Below, one piece after another: positions 42,370 to 51,782 of a DNA stretch of 64,000 nt (its first letter is position 1; every line of letters begins with the position of its first letter). A program made the translations under genes and the position numbers. The DNA is from Thiopseudomonas denitrificans (GTDB lineage: Bacteria > Pseudomonadota > Gammaproteobacteria > Pseudomonadales > Pseudomonadaceae). The notes under the pieces were generated by a model, which was not told where the DNA came from, made no database searches, and was given only the letters and a program-made list of their open reading frames with translations. The stretch covers positions 124,001 through 188,000 of the forward strand of contig NZ_LNJZ01000002.1 of the NCBI RefSeq assembly GCF_002866065.1, read 5' to 3'.

Positions 42370-43230
42370 TTGCCTGCTGCTGGCGCTGAAAAGTACGAGG
42401 TAGGTTCGAGACCCCAGCGCGAGGATGTGCGAGCCGGGGTTCGAGGGGGTAACGCGAGCGATTATGTAGGAACAAAAAGCCGTTCCGGATGTGGAGAGCC
42501 TGACTGTGCTGGCGCTTGCAGGGCAGCCGGTGCGTCCGGTGCTGCTGGTGTCCAGACATTCAGGTGACTGGTGACGGGTACAGATTAGGGCTATGAAAGG
42601 GCAAGGCTTTATCGGCTCATCCGCATCATGCACGCAGGGTATTGCTGGTGCTGGTATCGGCGCTGGTGCTGGCGAGCCGGGCCGGCTGACCTGTTGCCCA
42701 GCACGGCAACCGCACACACCCACATTGAGAAATATCATCACCGGCGACCGGGCATTGTCGTATCGGCACACGGCTTGCATTACCGGCCTAAGCCACAGCA
42801 ATTGACGGTCATGGATGGAAAGCAGAAAACAGGCCAGCGCTGAAAGGCAGCCATGGAGCTGATGATATTTGCCTATTCACGCCATGCAGAGCGCAACCGC
42901 TGGCGCCGCTATGCGATCCACCAGCACCAGCCCAGCGCAACCAGCGCCGCCGCGTAAAAGGTTCACGCAGTCACATAGGCCACAGCATCACCCAGATGAT
43001 TGAACGCCACCAGCGCCAAAACAGAGCGCGTGCCGGTCAATGTTCAGCCCAGCACCAGCAGCACCAGCCAAACAGGAGAACGCAGCAGGCCGGGGCAGGT
43101 GGCGCAGCCTGATAGCCCGGCAGGTATCGCCAGCAGCTGAACAGCCACAAGATCACCCCAAGGCGTATTCGCTGGCACCAACACCAGCCGGAACACTCGA
43201 ATTTGGTTCCAAGCGGGTTCCAAGGGAACA
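42370..43230. other. Gene-free right arm rich in GCTGGTG/CACCAGC runs
   Basis: No open frame here has a believable start and composition. The region instead has clusters of GCTGGTGCTGG (near 42646-42672) and later the complement CACCAGCACCAGC (near 42918, 43049-43069), which could pair over long distance. It ends with integrase-arm-like repeats at 43205-43226. It may hold an origin, packaging or recombination-arm function. Confidence 0.4.
43205..43226 (+). repeat. Two 11-bp repeats near the right end of the island
   Basis: GGTTCCAAGCG at 43205-43215 and GGTTCCAAGGG at 43216-43226, the same 11-bp unit and orientation as at 34778-34810. Likely arm-type sites on the right side of the integrated element. 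Confidence 0.6.
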
Positions 43231-43240
43231 GAAACAAAAA

Positions 43241-43262
43241 GGCCACTTCGTTAAAAGTGGCC
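43241..43262. terminator. Hairpin at the island's right end
   Basis: GGCCACTT and AAGTGGCC form an 8-bp stem with a short loop, preceded by an A-run; on the minus strand this gives a T-run, so it would stop transcription coming from the tRNA into the island. Confidence 0.65.
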
Positions 43263-43279
43263 TAAGTGCTTGATTTGTT

Positions 43280-43356
<77 letters not shown>

Positions 43357-43370
43357 GAATCAGGCTGGCA

Positions 43371-43398
43371 ATTATACCTGCGCATGGCAAAGACGCAA
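43371..43398 (-). promoter_or_regulatory. tRNA promoter
   Basis: On the minus strand TTGCGT (-35, 43393-43398) and a perfect TATAAT (-10, 43371-43376) are separated by 16 bp, 14 bp before the tRNA start. Confidence 0.7.
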
Positions 43399-43453
43399 CT
43401 GCCGGAGTGTGTAAACCTGCCGGTGGCCGGGGGCGTCCGGCAGGTTTGTCGGC

Positions 43454-44929
43454 TTATTGCAGCACGCGGAATGATTCCATGATGGCCGGGATGCCGGGCA
43501 GCATGCCGATCAGCGCCATTACTGTTACCAGGATGCCGAAGGTGATCGCGGGAATGCCCCAGCGGTCGGTGCGGCTCAGTTCCTGGCTGCGTTTCTTGTC
43601 GCCGATGATGCCCATGTTGTCCAGCAGCATGGTCAGCGACCAGCCGAATACCGGGTTGACCAGCGCCGAGCCGAACACCACGATGGCAGCAGACTGGGAG
43701 GTCTTGCCTTCGCGGGTCATCTGCATGCCGGCTTCCAGCAGCGGGATATATACGCCGACGATCAGCGCGATGCTGAGCACGGGCGGCCAGACGGCCAGGT
43801 CCATCGGGTAGCCGATGATGGCTGCCGCGATGCAGAGCACGCCGGTCAGTACCGCACCGGCCGGAATAGGGCGGCGGGCAATCGCGGCAGGCACCATGTA
43901 GGTACCCCATGAGGAGGTCAGGTTACCACCGCCGAGCAGGGTGCCGACAACCTGGCGGCCGGAGGCGATCACCATGGTGTCGTCGATTTCCATCAGTACT
44001 TTCTTGGCCGTTTGCGGGTAGTTGATCTTCTGGAAGATGCGGTGGCCAAGGAAGTCCGGTGACCACATGGCCACTGCCAGCACGGCAAAGGGCAATACCG
44101 CCATGAATTCGGCCGGGCCGGGCAGGCCCAGCTGCCAGCCGGTGTCTTCACCCCACCAGTAGGCCGGGTTCATGTTGGGCAGGCCGGGTTCGGTGCTGAA
44201 CTGGAAGGGTGCGCCAAGAGCGAAGGCAATCACGCCGGCGAGCAGGCAACCGAGCGGGATGGCCAGCCATTTCTTGCCCAGGTGTTCCAGATAGGCGTAC
44301 ATGATCACGTTGGCCAGAACCACGACAAAGGCGATATGGGCGACGCCGTGGCCCTCCGCCCAGCTATACAGCGAGGCGATTTGCGAGGTGACGCCAATAA
44401 ACCCCAGGTAGAGCAGCAGGCCACCGGCGACGCCGTCGCTGGTCAGGCGGGCGAGCAGGCTGCCACCACGGAAAACCCCGAGCATCAGGCCCAGCACGCC
44501 GATCAATATGCCCAGCGCCATCGGGTGGCCGCCGGAGGCGACAATCAGCGGAATCAGCGGAATCAGCGGGCCGTGCGTACCGGCCAGGTTGGCGCGCGGG
44601 TTGAGGAAGCCGGAAAACAGAATCACAAACAGCACGGCGGCAATGATCATCTCGAAGCGTGCGTTCTCGATGACGAAGCTGTCGGGCAGGCCGAGCGGAC
44701 CGGCAAAGGCGCCGACGACGGCGGCAGCCATGACGATCTTGCCGATGGTGGCGGCAACGGCGGGTACCCAGTCTTCAAGCTCGAAACGGTAGTCGCGGTA
44801 GGGCAGGTTGATGCCCCAGCGCTTCGGATTCATGATCGAGAGTTCGTAGTCCAGGTAGTCCTGGCGGCGGGCAAACTCGCTGCTGGGGCGGTGCAGCTCC
44901 TGATAGGTTGTTTCGTTCGTATTGGTCAT
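43454..44929 (-). CDS. DUF3360-family multi-pass membrane protein, transporter-like
   Basis: A 491-residue integral membrane protein of the DUF3360 family, distantly like SulP/NCS2 transporters. A cytoplasmic N-terminus (LDYELSIMNPKRWGINLPYRDYRFELEDW) is followed by about eleven to twelve hydrophobic segments; motifs include NPRANLAGTHGPLIPLIPLI and GGGNLTSSWGTYMVPAAI. Substrate unknown. The ATG at 44929 is preferred to a longer frame whose first 24 residues are unlikely. It stands alone between the tRNA and rpoD. Confidence 0.75.
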   Translation of the reverse strand: MTNTNETTYQELHRPSSEFARRQDYLDYELSIMNPKRWGINLPYRDYRFELEDWVPAVAATIGKIVMAAAVVGAFAGPLGLPDSFVIENARFEMIIAAVLFVILFSGFLNPRANLAGTHGPLIPLIPLIVASGGHPMALGILIGVLGLMLGVFRGGSLLARLTSDGVAGGLLLYLGFIGVTSQIASLYSWAEGHGVAHIAFVVVLANVIMYAYLEHLGKKWLAIPLGCLLAGVIAFALGAPFQFSTEPGLPNMNPAYWWGEDTGWQLGLPGPAEFMAVLPFAVLAVAMWSPDFLGHRIFQKINYPQTAKKVLMEIDDTMVIASGRQVVGTLLGGGNLTSSWGTYMVPAAIARRPIPAGAVLTGVLCIAAAIIGYPMDLAVWPPVLSIALIVGVYIPLLEAGMQMTREGKTSQSAAIVVFGSALVNPVFGWSLTMLLDNMGIIGDKKRSQELSRTDRWGIPAITFGILVTVMALIGMLPGIPAIMESFRVLQ

Positions 44930-45215
44930 AGGCGTTAGCTTGTAGTTATTAAAAAACACACACACTCGCCCCCCGGTGCGCGAGCACCGGAGGCAAGTCA
45001 TTCAACAACGCTTATTGTTTTTGTTATGGACGCGGCCGGAGCCGCAAAAGGCGGGAAGACTCGGCAGGTTTGCGGCGGGCGCAAACATGAGGCTTGCCTG
45101 TGCTGTCACCAGCACAAAAGTGCGGACATTCTGAAGATATTGGCGGTGCAAGTCCATGCCTTGCAGGGAGACTTAAGTTGTATGCCTTTTGCAGGCTTAT
45201 TATGGCTTGGGCAAT
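44930..45215. other. Intergenic region between DUF3360 gene and rpoD
   Basis: Contains no gene I can support. It should hold the minus-strand promoter of the DUF3360 gene. Apart from the rpoD terminator next to it, nothing distinctive is visible. Confidence 0.4.
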
Positions 45216-45246
45216 AAAAACCCCGCTTATGATGAGCGGGGTTTTT
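45216..45246. terminator. Terminator downstream of rpoD
   Basis: AAAAACCCCGCT (45216-45227) and AGCGGGGTTTTT (45235-45246) form a perfect stem with A/T flanks on both sides, 31 bp after the rpoD stop. Confidence 0.9.
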
Positions 45247-45276
45247 ATCAGCCTGGTAACCAGATGGGTGTCGGGC

Positions 45277-47136
45277 TTATTCGTCAAGGAACGAGCGCAG
45301 ATGCTCGGAGCGGGACGGGTGGCGCAGCTTGCGCAGGGCCTTGGCCTCGATCTGGCGGATACGCTCGCGGGTCACGTCGAACTGCTTGCCGACCTCTTCC
45401 AGCGTGTGGTCGGTGTTCATGTCGATGCCGAAGCGCATGCGCAGCACCTTGGCTTCGCGTTCGGTCAGGCCGCTGAGCACTTCGCGGGTGGCTTCCTTGA
45501 GGTTTTCCACGGTGGCCACGTCAACCGGTGACTGCATGCTGGTGTCTTCGATGAAGTCGCCCAGGTGGGAGTCTTCGTCGTCGCCGATCGGGGTTTCCAT
45601 CGAGATGGGTTCCTTGGCGATTTTCAGCACCTTGCGCACGCGGTCTTCGGTCATTTCCATGCGCTCGCCCAGCTCTTCCGGGGTCGGCTCGCGGCCCATT
45701 TCCTGCAGCATCTGGCGGGAAATGCGGTTGAGCTTGTTGATCGTTTCGATCATGTGCACCGGAATGCGGATGGTACGCGCCTGGTCGGCAATGGAGCGGG
45801 TGATCGCCTGGCGAATCCACCAGGTAGCATAGGTCGAGAACTTGTAACCACGGCGGTATTCGAACTTGTCCACGGCTTTCATCAGGCCGATGTTGCCTTC
45901 CTGGATCAGGTCGAGGAACTGCAGGCCACGGTTGGTGTACTTCTTGGCGATGGAGATGACCAGACGCAGGTTGGCCTCGACCATTTCCTTCTTGGCGCGG
46001 CGTGCCTTGGCCTCGCCAATCGACATGCGGCGGTTGATGTCCTTGATGTCGGCGATGGTCAGCCCGGTTTCCTGCTCCAGTGTCAGCAGGCTGTTCTGGT
46101 GGCGCTGGATGTCTGCCAGCAGCTCGCCCAGTGCGCTGGCGTATTTGCTTTTGCCCTGGCTGAGTTTTTCCGCCCAGTCGAGCTGGGTTTCGTTGCCGGG
46201 GAAGTTTTTGAGGAAGTCGGCGCGGGGCATGCGTGCGTCACGCACACACAGTTGCATGATGGCGCGTTCCTGGGCGCGAACCTGCATCAGGGTGCTGCGG
46301 ATCTGGTCGATCAGGGCGTCATAGACCTTGGGCGACAGCTTGATCGGCATGAACAGCTCGCCCAGAGTGTCCAGGGCGGCGGTGACACTCTTGGTGTTGC
46401 GCTTGTAGCGGGCCAGCAGCTTTTGCGTGGCGATCAGCTGTTCCTCGATAGCGCCAAAGCGCTGCTTGGCCAGCTCGGGATCGGGGCCGCCGTCAGTGGC
46501 TTCCTCTTCCTCTTCATCACCGTTTTCGTCTTCGTCCTCTTCGGCGTCATCATCGGCTTGCTTGTCGGCCTTGGTTGCCGGCTGGGCATCTGCCGGCGTG
46601 GTGGCCGGTTCGGGAATGCTGTCATCCGGATCGATATAGCCGTTGAACACGTCGGTCAGGCGGCCGTTTTCCTCGATCAGGCGGTTGAACTCGGCCAGCA
46701 CGCCGTCCACGGCACCGGGGAAGTGGGCAATGGCGTGCATGACGTCACGGATGCCTTCCTCGATACGCTTGGCAATTTCGATTTCGCCTTCACGGGTCAG
46801 CAGGTCCACGGTACCCATTTCGCGCATGTACATGCGGACCGGGTCGGTGGTGCGGCCGATGTCGGTTTCCACGGCAGCGAGGGCGGCAGCGGCTTCTTCG
46901 GCGGCGGCTTCGTCAGTGTCGGCTTCGGCCATCAGCAGGGCATCGGCATCGGGTGCCGTCTCGAAGACGTTGATGCCCATGTCGTTGATCATGCCGATGA
47001 TGTCTTCGACCTGCTCCGGATCGGAAATGTCTTCCGGGAGGTGATCATTGACCTCGGCGTACGTCAGGTAACCCTGCTCGCGCCCGAGCGCGATCAGTTC
47101 TTTCAAACGGGATTGCTGTTGTGCTGTAGCGGACAT
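45277..47136 (-). CDS. rpoD: RNA polymerase primary sigma factor (sigma-70)
   Basis: A 619-residue housekeeping sigma factor. Region 1.1 (residues 1-90, [26 protein letters not shown]) is followed by a 1.2 segment ending [12 protein letters not shown], and a non-conserved region with an acidic Asp/Glu-rich stretch (about 190-215). Regions 2.1-2.4 include [57 protein letters not shown]. Region 4 ends in the helix-turn-helix [33 protein letters not shown]. It is the last gene of the rpsU-dnaG-rpoD macromolecular synthesis operon, all on the minus strand. Confidence 0.98.
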   Translation of the reverse strand: MSATAQQQSRLKELIALGREQGYLTYAEVNDHLPEDISDPEQVEDIIGMINDMGINVFETAPDADALLMAEADTDEAAAEEAAAALAAVETDIGRTTDPVRMYMREMGTVDLLTREGEIEIAKRIEEGIRDVMHAIAHFPGAVDGVLAEFNRLIEENGRLTDVFNGYIDPDDSIPEPATTPADAQPATKADKQADDDAEEDEDENGDEEEEEATDGGPDPELAKQRFGAIEEQLIATQKLLARYKRNTKSVTAALDTLGELFMPIKLSPKVYDALIDQIRSTLMQVRAQERAIMQLCVRDARMPRADFLKNFPGNETQLDWAEKLSQGKSKYASALGELLADIQRHQNSLLTLEQETGLTIADIKDINRRMSIGEAKARRAKKEMVEANLRLVISIAKKYTNRGLQFLDLIQEGNIGLMKAVDKFEYRRGYKFSTYATWWIRQAITRSIADQARTIRIPVHMIETINKLNRISRQMLQEMGREPTPEELGERMEMTEDRVRKVLKIAKEPISMETPIGDDEDSHLGDFIEDTSMQSPVDVATVENLKEATREVLSGLTEREAKVLRMRFGIDMNTDHTLEEVGKQFDVTRERIRQIEAKALRKLRHPSRSEHLRSFLDE

Positions 47137-47201
47137 ATTACCCTATCCAAACGTGGCCTGGGCTGGCGAAAAGACAAGTCGGGCATTATAGGCGATGCCG
47201 G

Positions 47202-49097
47202 TCACTGTTGGCCAGTTGCCAGAGGCTTGCGGGGTTTTTGTGCAAGCAGGTGATTGAGTTGTTGTTTCTCGCTGTCATCCAGGCTGCGGGTGCGGGCCAG
47301 TTCCAGAAGGCGGTTGAGCCTAGTTTCACGCTGGCGACCGGATAGACAGGTTATGGTGTCGATAAATTGTTGTTCAAGGTTGTCGTGCTCGATGAGCCAC
47401 TCTTTTTCCGCCAGGGAACGCAGCAGGTGTCCCTGCTCGGTGCCGTGCCAGCGTGCAATCAGCTGTAGTGGCGCCGGTTGTGGCGTTTTTTGGAGCGCTT
47501 CCAGCAGTGAGACGAGCAATTGCGCGTGCGGGTCATCTTCTGCGGCAAGATTACTGGCAGATTCCACCTTGAGCGCCAGTTCCGGGTGGTGCAACAGGCT
47601 GCGCATCGCTACCAGGTGGGGTGTCTCGACCTGATGCGGGCTGCGTTGCCGCGCCGGACGTGGCTGCTGTTCCGGGGCCGGATAAGCATGGGGCGGCGGG
47701 GCATCGTAGTTGCCGGGGCGGCCACTGTAGCCACTAGTGTCGGCTGCCGGTGCTGTGGCGCGAAATGCCGCAGGCCGTTCCGGCTGGCTCGCCGGGGCCG
47801 ATACCGGCCTTGGTTGCGAGATGCCCAGCCCGGTCAGCTGCAGCAGCTGGCGCTCCATCAGTTGCTGCAGGTTGTGGCCGGGGATTTTTCCGATCAGCGG
47901 GCTGGCCAGCGTGGCCAGATGAGCCTTGCCTTCCAGGCTGTCCAGATCCAGCTCTTCACTCAGGTGGCGGAAGAAATAATCCGACAATGACTGGCTCTGG
48001 CTGCTGATACGTGCCCTGAAAGCCTCGGCTCCTTCGTTGCGCACCAGGTCATCCGGGTCGAGACCGTCAGGCAGGAACAGGAAGCGGGCACTGATGCCGT
48101 CCTTCATGTGCTCCAGCGTGGCTTCCAGTGCGCGCCAGGCCGCCTTGCGTCCGGCGTTGTCGCCATCAAAACAGAAGGTGATGGTCGGCACGATGCGCAG
48201 CAGGCGCTTGATATGCTCCGGCGTGGTGGCGGTGCCCAGCGTGGCCACGGCGTTGCGCAGCCCCTGCTGGGCCAGCGCGATTACGTCCATGTAGCCTTCC
48301 ACCACCAGGATGTCCTGCAGCTGGCGGTTGTGCTGGCGTGCCTCGTACAGGCCGTACAGTTCCTGTCCCTTGTGGAACACCGGAGTTTCCGGCGAGTTCA
48401 GGTATTTGGGCTTGTCGTCACCGAGCACCCGGCCGCCAAAGCCGATTACCCGGCCACGGCTGTCGCGGATCGGAAAAATGATGCGGTCGCGGAACCGGTC
48501 ATAGCGGCGGCCACTGTCGGGGTTTTCCGCCAGCAGGCCGGCTTCCAGCAGGTATTTTTCTTTCAGGCTGTCGCCGCCAAGCTCGCGCAGCAGGTTGTCC
48601 CAGCCGGGCGGGGCGTAGCCGAGCAAAAAGTCGCCGGCGATATCCTTGCTGATGCCGCGCTTGCCCAGGTATTGCACGGCGGTCTGCCGGGCAGGGTGGG
48701 CGTGCAGGGCGTTGCCGTAAAAGTCGCTGGCCGCCTGCAGGATGCCGAACAACGGTGACTGTGCCGGCTGGCGCGGTTGTTGCTGGTGCCTGCCTTCTTC
48801 GCGTGGCACCTCGACGCCGGCGCGGCGGGCCAGGCTTTCCACCGCCTCGGGAAAATCGACATGGTCATGGTCCATGACAAAGCCGATGGCATTGCCGCCG
48901 GCTCCGCAACCAAAGCAGTAGTAGAACTGCTTGTCGGGGCTGACGCTGAACGAGGGGGTCTTTTCCTGGTGAAACGGGCAGCAGGCGGTGTAGTTGCGGC
49001 CGGCTTTTTTCAGCTGGATACGCTCGCCCACCACTTCGACCAGGTCGGTGCGGTTGAGCAGGTCGTCGATGAATCCTTGTGGAATCAGTCCAGCCAT
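47202..49097 (-). CDS. dnaG: DNA primase
   Basis: A 631-residue replicative primase. The N-terminal zinc finger (CCPFHQEKTPSFSVSPDKQFYYCFGCGAGG) is followed by the RNA polymerase/TOPRIM core (VVEGYMDVIALAQQG, then FCFDGDNAGRKAAWRALE with the DxD metal site). A Pro/Gln-rich linker leads to a C-terminal DnaB-binding domain. The start is taken at MAGLIPQGFIDDLLNRTDLVEVV (49097), the conserved DnaG N-terminus; the frame extends 30 codons upstream without support. Middle gene of the rpsU-dnaG-rpoD operon. Confidence 0.96.
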   Translation of the reverse strand: MAGLIPQGFIDDLLNRTDLVEVVGERIQLKKAGRNYTACCPFHQEKTPSFSVSPDKQFYYCFGCGAGGNAIGFVMDHDHVDFPEAVESLARRAGVEVPREEGRHQQQPRQPAQSPLFGILQAASDFYGNALHAHPARQTAVQYLGKRGISKDIAGDFLLGYAPPGWDNLLRELGGDSLKEKYLLEAGLLAENPDSGRRYDRFRDRIIFPIRDSRGRVIGFGGRVLGDDKPKYLNSPETPVFHKGQELYGLYEARQHNRQLQDILVVEGYMDVIALAQQGLRNAVATLGTATTPEHIKRLLRIVPTITFCFDGDNAGRKAAWRALEATLEHMKDGISARFLFLPDGLDPDDLVRNEGAEAFRARISSQSQSLSDYFFRHLSEELDLDSLEGKAHLATLASPLIGKIPGHNLQQLMERQLLQLTGLGISQPRPVSAPASQPERPAAFRATAPAADTSGYSGRPGNYDAPPPHAYPAPEQQPRPARQRSPHQVETPHLVAMRSLLHHPELALKVESASNLAAEDDPHAQLLVSLLEALQKTPQPAPLQLIARWHGTEQGHLLRSLAEKEWLIEHDNLEQQFIDTITCLSGRQRETRLNRLLELARTRSLDDSEKQQLNHLLAQKPRKPLATGQQ

Positions 49098-49211
49098 TGT
49101 CCGTAATCCGTGTTGTTGGGGGTGACCGGTACCGCCGGGGCGGGCCGGAATGCTGCTTTTGAGGTGTCCGGGTTGGACCGGCAGCAATGCTGCGTGTTCA
49201 GGCTGTGAAGC

Positions 49212-49241
49212 GCAAAAACCCGGAACATGTCCGGGTCTTTT
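49212..49241 (-). terminator. Attenuator/terminator between rpsU and dnaG
   Basis: On the minus strand ACCCGGACATGTTCCGGGT forms a strong stem followed by TTTTT. A terminator at this position is known in E. coli, where it lets rpsU be made in excess of dnaG. Confidence 0.75.
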
Positions 49242-49260
49242 GGCTGCGAATGTCTGTCAA

Positions 49261-49476
49261 TTAATACAGACGCTCGCGGCGACGTTGTTCGCGCTGTACT
49301 TTCTTGGCGTGACGCTTGACGGCGGCGGCCGCTTTGCGCTTACGCTCTGCAGTAGGCTTTTCGTAAAATTCGCGACTGCGCACTTCAGAAAGTACACCGG
49401 CTTTTTCGCAGGCGCGTTTGAAGCGACGCAGGGCAACGTCAAATGGTTCGTTGTCTTTCAGTTTGACAGCTGGCAT
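49261..49476 (-). CDS. rpsU: 30S ribosomal protein S21
   Basis: A 71-residue basic protein ([33 protein letters not shown]...) with the typical highly basic C-terminus ([27 protein letters not shown]). Standard length for S21, which helps the 30S subunit start on mRNA. First gene of the rpsU-dnaG-rpoD operon. Confidence 0.98.
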   Translation of the reverse strand: MPAVKLKDNEPFDVALRRFKRACEKAGVLSEVRSREFYEKPTAERKRKAAAAVKRHAKKVQREQRRRERLY

Positions 49477-49636
49477 TCAATTCGTACCTTCATCGGGGAC
49501 CGGTGGTTGATGTGTTTGCTTTCCTGTTGAACAGCAGGCAATGCACATCGCGTATTAAGGGTTGCGGATTATAGACACTTTGTTTGGGGAATGCAAAGTG
49601 GGGGGATGAATATTCTGTATACCCCGCACTGCTGCA

Positions 49637-49718
49637 CCCCGTAGGTTCGAATTCATTCGAACAGGCACGCCCGCCCCCAGCGTTGCTGCAACCCCGTAGG
49701 TTCGAATTCATTCGAACA
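49637..49718. repeat. Two copies of a 27-bp palindrome-containing repeat
   Basis: Each copy starts CCCCGTAGG and contains the perfect palindrome TTCGAATTCATTCGAA, ending CA: 49637-49663 and 49692-49718. They lie between rpsU and the 3' end of the MFS/acyltransferase gene. GC-rich spacer with GCTGCA before each copy. REP-like; function not known. Confidence 0.7.
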
Positions 49719-49749
49719 AACACGCCCCACCCACGAACCCCCAAAAAAC

Positions 49750-51630
49750 CTACCGAATATCCCCCCGCAACTCGCGGACCTGCTCGAACAGCTGCCCGGG
49801 GCTGGCCTCTTCCGGGGCGACGGGAGCGCCAATCCTCAATCCGACACGAGAAAAGAACCCCCGGCGGAACGGCTTGCTCATGGCCTTGCCCTCAATGCGC
49901 GAGAAGAAGCTTCCCCACAGCCCCGACAACCCCATCGGGATCACCGGCACCGGCTGCGATTGCAGGATGCGTGTCACGCCGGGGCGAAATGGCTGCATTT
50001 CGCCATCACGGGTAATCGCCCCCTCGGGGAAGATGCCGACCAGCTCGCCCTCGGCCAGTGCCTGGTTAATGCGCACAAAAGCCTGCTCCAGCAGCTCCGG
50101 GTTTTCCTTGGCCGGCGCAATGGGAATGGCTCCGCTATGGCGGAAAATGAAGCCCAATAGCGGCGTCTTGAAGATACGGTGATCCATGACAAAACGGATC
50201 GGCCGTGGCGTTGCACCCATCAGGATCACGGCATCGGCAAAGCTGACATGGTTGGCGACGATCAGCGCGGGGCCGTCCTGGGGAATGTGATCGGTGCCTT
50301 CCAGCCGCAGGCGATACAGCGTCTTGACCAGTAGCCAGGCCAGAAAGCGGATGAAAAATTCCGGCACCAAACTATAGATGTAGACGGCAATCGCGGCGTT
50401 GCACAGTGCGGCGACGGCAAACAGGGCAGGGATCGACAACCCGGCCGACAGCCCGGCAATCGCCAGCAGTGCGCCAGACACCATGAACAAGGCATTGAGG
50501 ATGTTGTTGGCGGCGATGATGCGCGCCCGCTGTGTCTCGTTACTGCGGAATTGCACCAGTGCATACAGCGGCACGATAAAGAAACCGCCAAACAGCCCGA
50601 GCAGCAGCAGGTCCAGCATCACCCGCCAGACTGGCCACTGGCTGAGCAAAAACAACAGCGAATGCGCCTGCTCGCCGGCCAGATCGACCGGCGCAGCAAA
50701 AAACACATCCAGCCCGAACAGCGTCAGGCCGAGCGAGCCCAGCGGCACCAGGCCGATTTCCACCTGGCGGCTGGTCAGGCGTTCGCACAGCAGCGAGCCC
50801 GCACCGATGCCGACGGTGAACACCGCCAGCAGCAGGGTGACCATGCTTTCGCTGCCGCCCAGCACCTGCTGGGTAAAGGCCGGTAGCTGAGCGAGAAACA
50901 GCGCACCGTATAGCCAGAACCAGGAAATACCCAGAATCGACAGAAACACCGAGCGGTCCTGGCGGGCATAGCCGATGGTTTTCAGGGTGGCGGCGAACAG
51001 GTTGAAACTCAGCCGCAAGCCCGGCTCCGGCGCGGGTGCGGGAGGAATGCGCAGGCTGGCAACCAGCCCGGCCACCGCCACCAGCATGCCGGCACCGGCA
51101 ATCCAGGCCGGGTCGGGCAGGTAGCCGGCCAGCACGCCGCCGGCCAGGGTGCCGAGCAGAATGGAAACAAAGGTACCCGCCTCGATCAGCGCGTTGCCGC
51201 CCAGCAGCTCGCTTTGGCGCAGGTGTTGCGGCAGCAGGGCATATTTGATCGGGCCAAACAGGGTGGACTGCAACCCGAGCAGAAACAGCGCCCCAAGCAG
51301 AATGTACAAGCTGTGCTGCATGAAGCCCCACAGCGCCACCAGCGTGATCAGCAGCTCCAGCAGCTTGGTCAGACGGGCCAGCGTGGCCTTGTCGTACTTG
51401 TCGGCCAGCTGGCCGGCAAAGGCGGAAAACAGGAAAAACGGCAGGATGAAAATTCCCGCAGCCAGGTTGGCCAGCACCCCGGCCGACAGCGTGCTCCACT
51501 GCGCGGTATGGAAGGTCAGCAGCACAACCAGGGCGTTCTTGAACAGGTTATCGTTGAAAGCACCCAGAAACTGGGTGACAAACAGGGGGGCAAAACGTTT
51601 TGTCTTGAGAAGCCTGAACTGCCCGCTCAT
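49750..51630 (-). CDS. MFS transporter fused to 1-acylglycerol-phosphate acyltransferase (LplT-PlsC type)
   Basis: A 626-residue fusion. The N-terminal 400 residues form a 12-segment MFS permease (PLFVTQFLGAFNDNLFKNALVVLLTF and similar), like the lysophospholipid flippase LplT. The C-terminal domain is a PlsC-like acyltransferase with the catalytic NHVSFADAV (NHxxxxD-type) and the substrate motif FPEGAITRDG. It would import lysophospholipids across the inner membrane and re-acylate them. The ATG at 51630 follows AAGGAACC; the longer frame to 51708 is unlikely. Divergent from tsaD, 152 bp away. Confidence 0.88.
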   Translation of the reverse strand: MSGQFRLLKTKRFAPLFVTQFLGAFNDNLFKNALVVLLTFHTAQWSTLSAGVLANLAAGIFILPFFLFSAFAGQLADKYDKATLARLTKLLELLITLVALWGFMQHSLYILLGALFLLGLQSTLFGPIKYALLPQHLRQSELLGGNALIEAGTFVSILLGTLAGGVLAGYLPDPAWIAGAGMLVAVAGLVASLRIPPAPAPEPGLRLSFNLFAATLKTIGYARQDRSVFLSILGISWFWLYGALFLAQLPAFTQQVLGGSESMVTLLLAVFTVGIGAGSLLCERLTSRQVEIGLVPLGSLGLTLFGLDVFFAAPVDLAGEQAHSLLFLLSQWPVWRVMLDLLLLGLFGGFFIVPLYALVQFRSNETQRARIIAANNILNALFMVSGALLAIAGLSAGLSIPALFAVAALCNAAIAVYIYSLVPEFFIRFLAWLLVKTLYRLRLEGTDHIPQDGPALIVANHVSFADAVILMGATPRPIRFVMDHRIFKTPLLGFIFRHSGAIPIAPAKENPELLEQAFVRINQALAEGELVGIFPEGAITRDGEMQPFRPGVTRILQSQPVPVIPMGLSGLWGSFFSRIEGKAMSKPFRRGFFSRVGLRIGAPVAPEEASPGQLFEQVRELRGDIR

Positions 51631-51782
51631 CGGCTGGTTCCTTGTGCAGGTTGAGTGGAAGTTTGCACCATACCGCCATGGCCGCCTGCTGACAACAGAC
51701 AGCGCCATGCGTCAGAAAGCGGTGGAGCTATGGGGCGCGGGGGCTTATCATTGATCCCTTTTTTACGGGCGGGGCTTTATAA

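Noticed and set aside
42260-42801. Minus-strand frames in the right part of the island
   Set aside because: Antisense to the DUF3077-like gene or in low-complexity sequence; no start signals.
45565-47253. 562-codon plus-strand frame opposite rpoD
   Set aside because: A full-length shadow of rpoD caused by high GC and codon bias; rpoD motifs are all on the minus strand.
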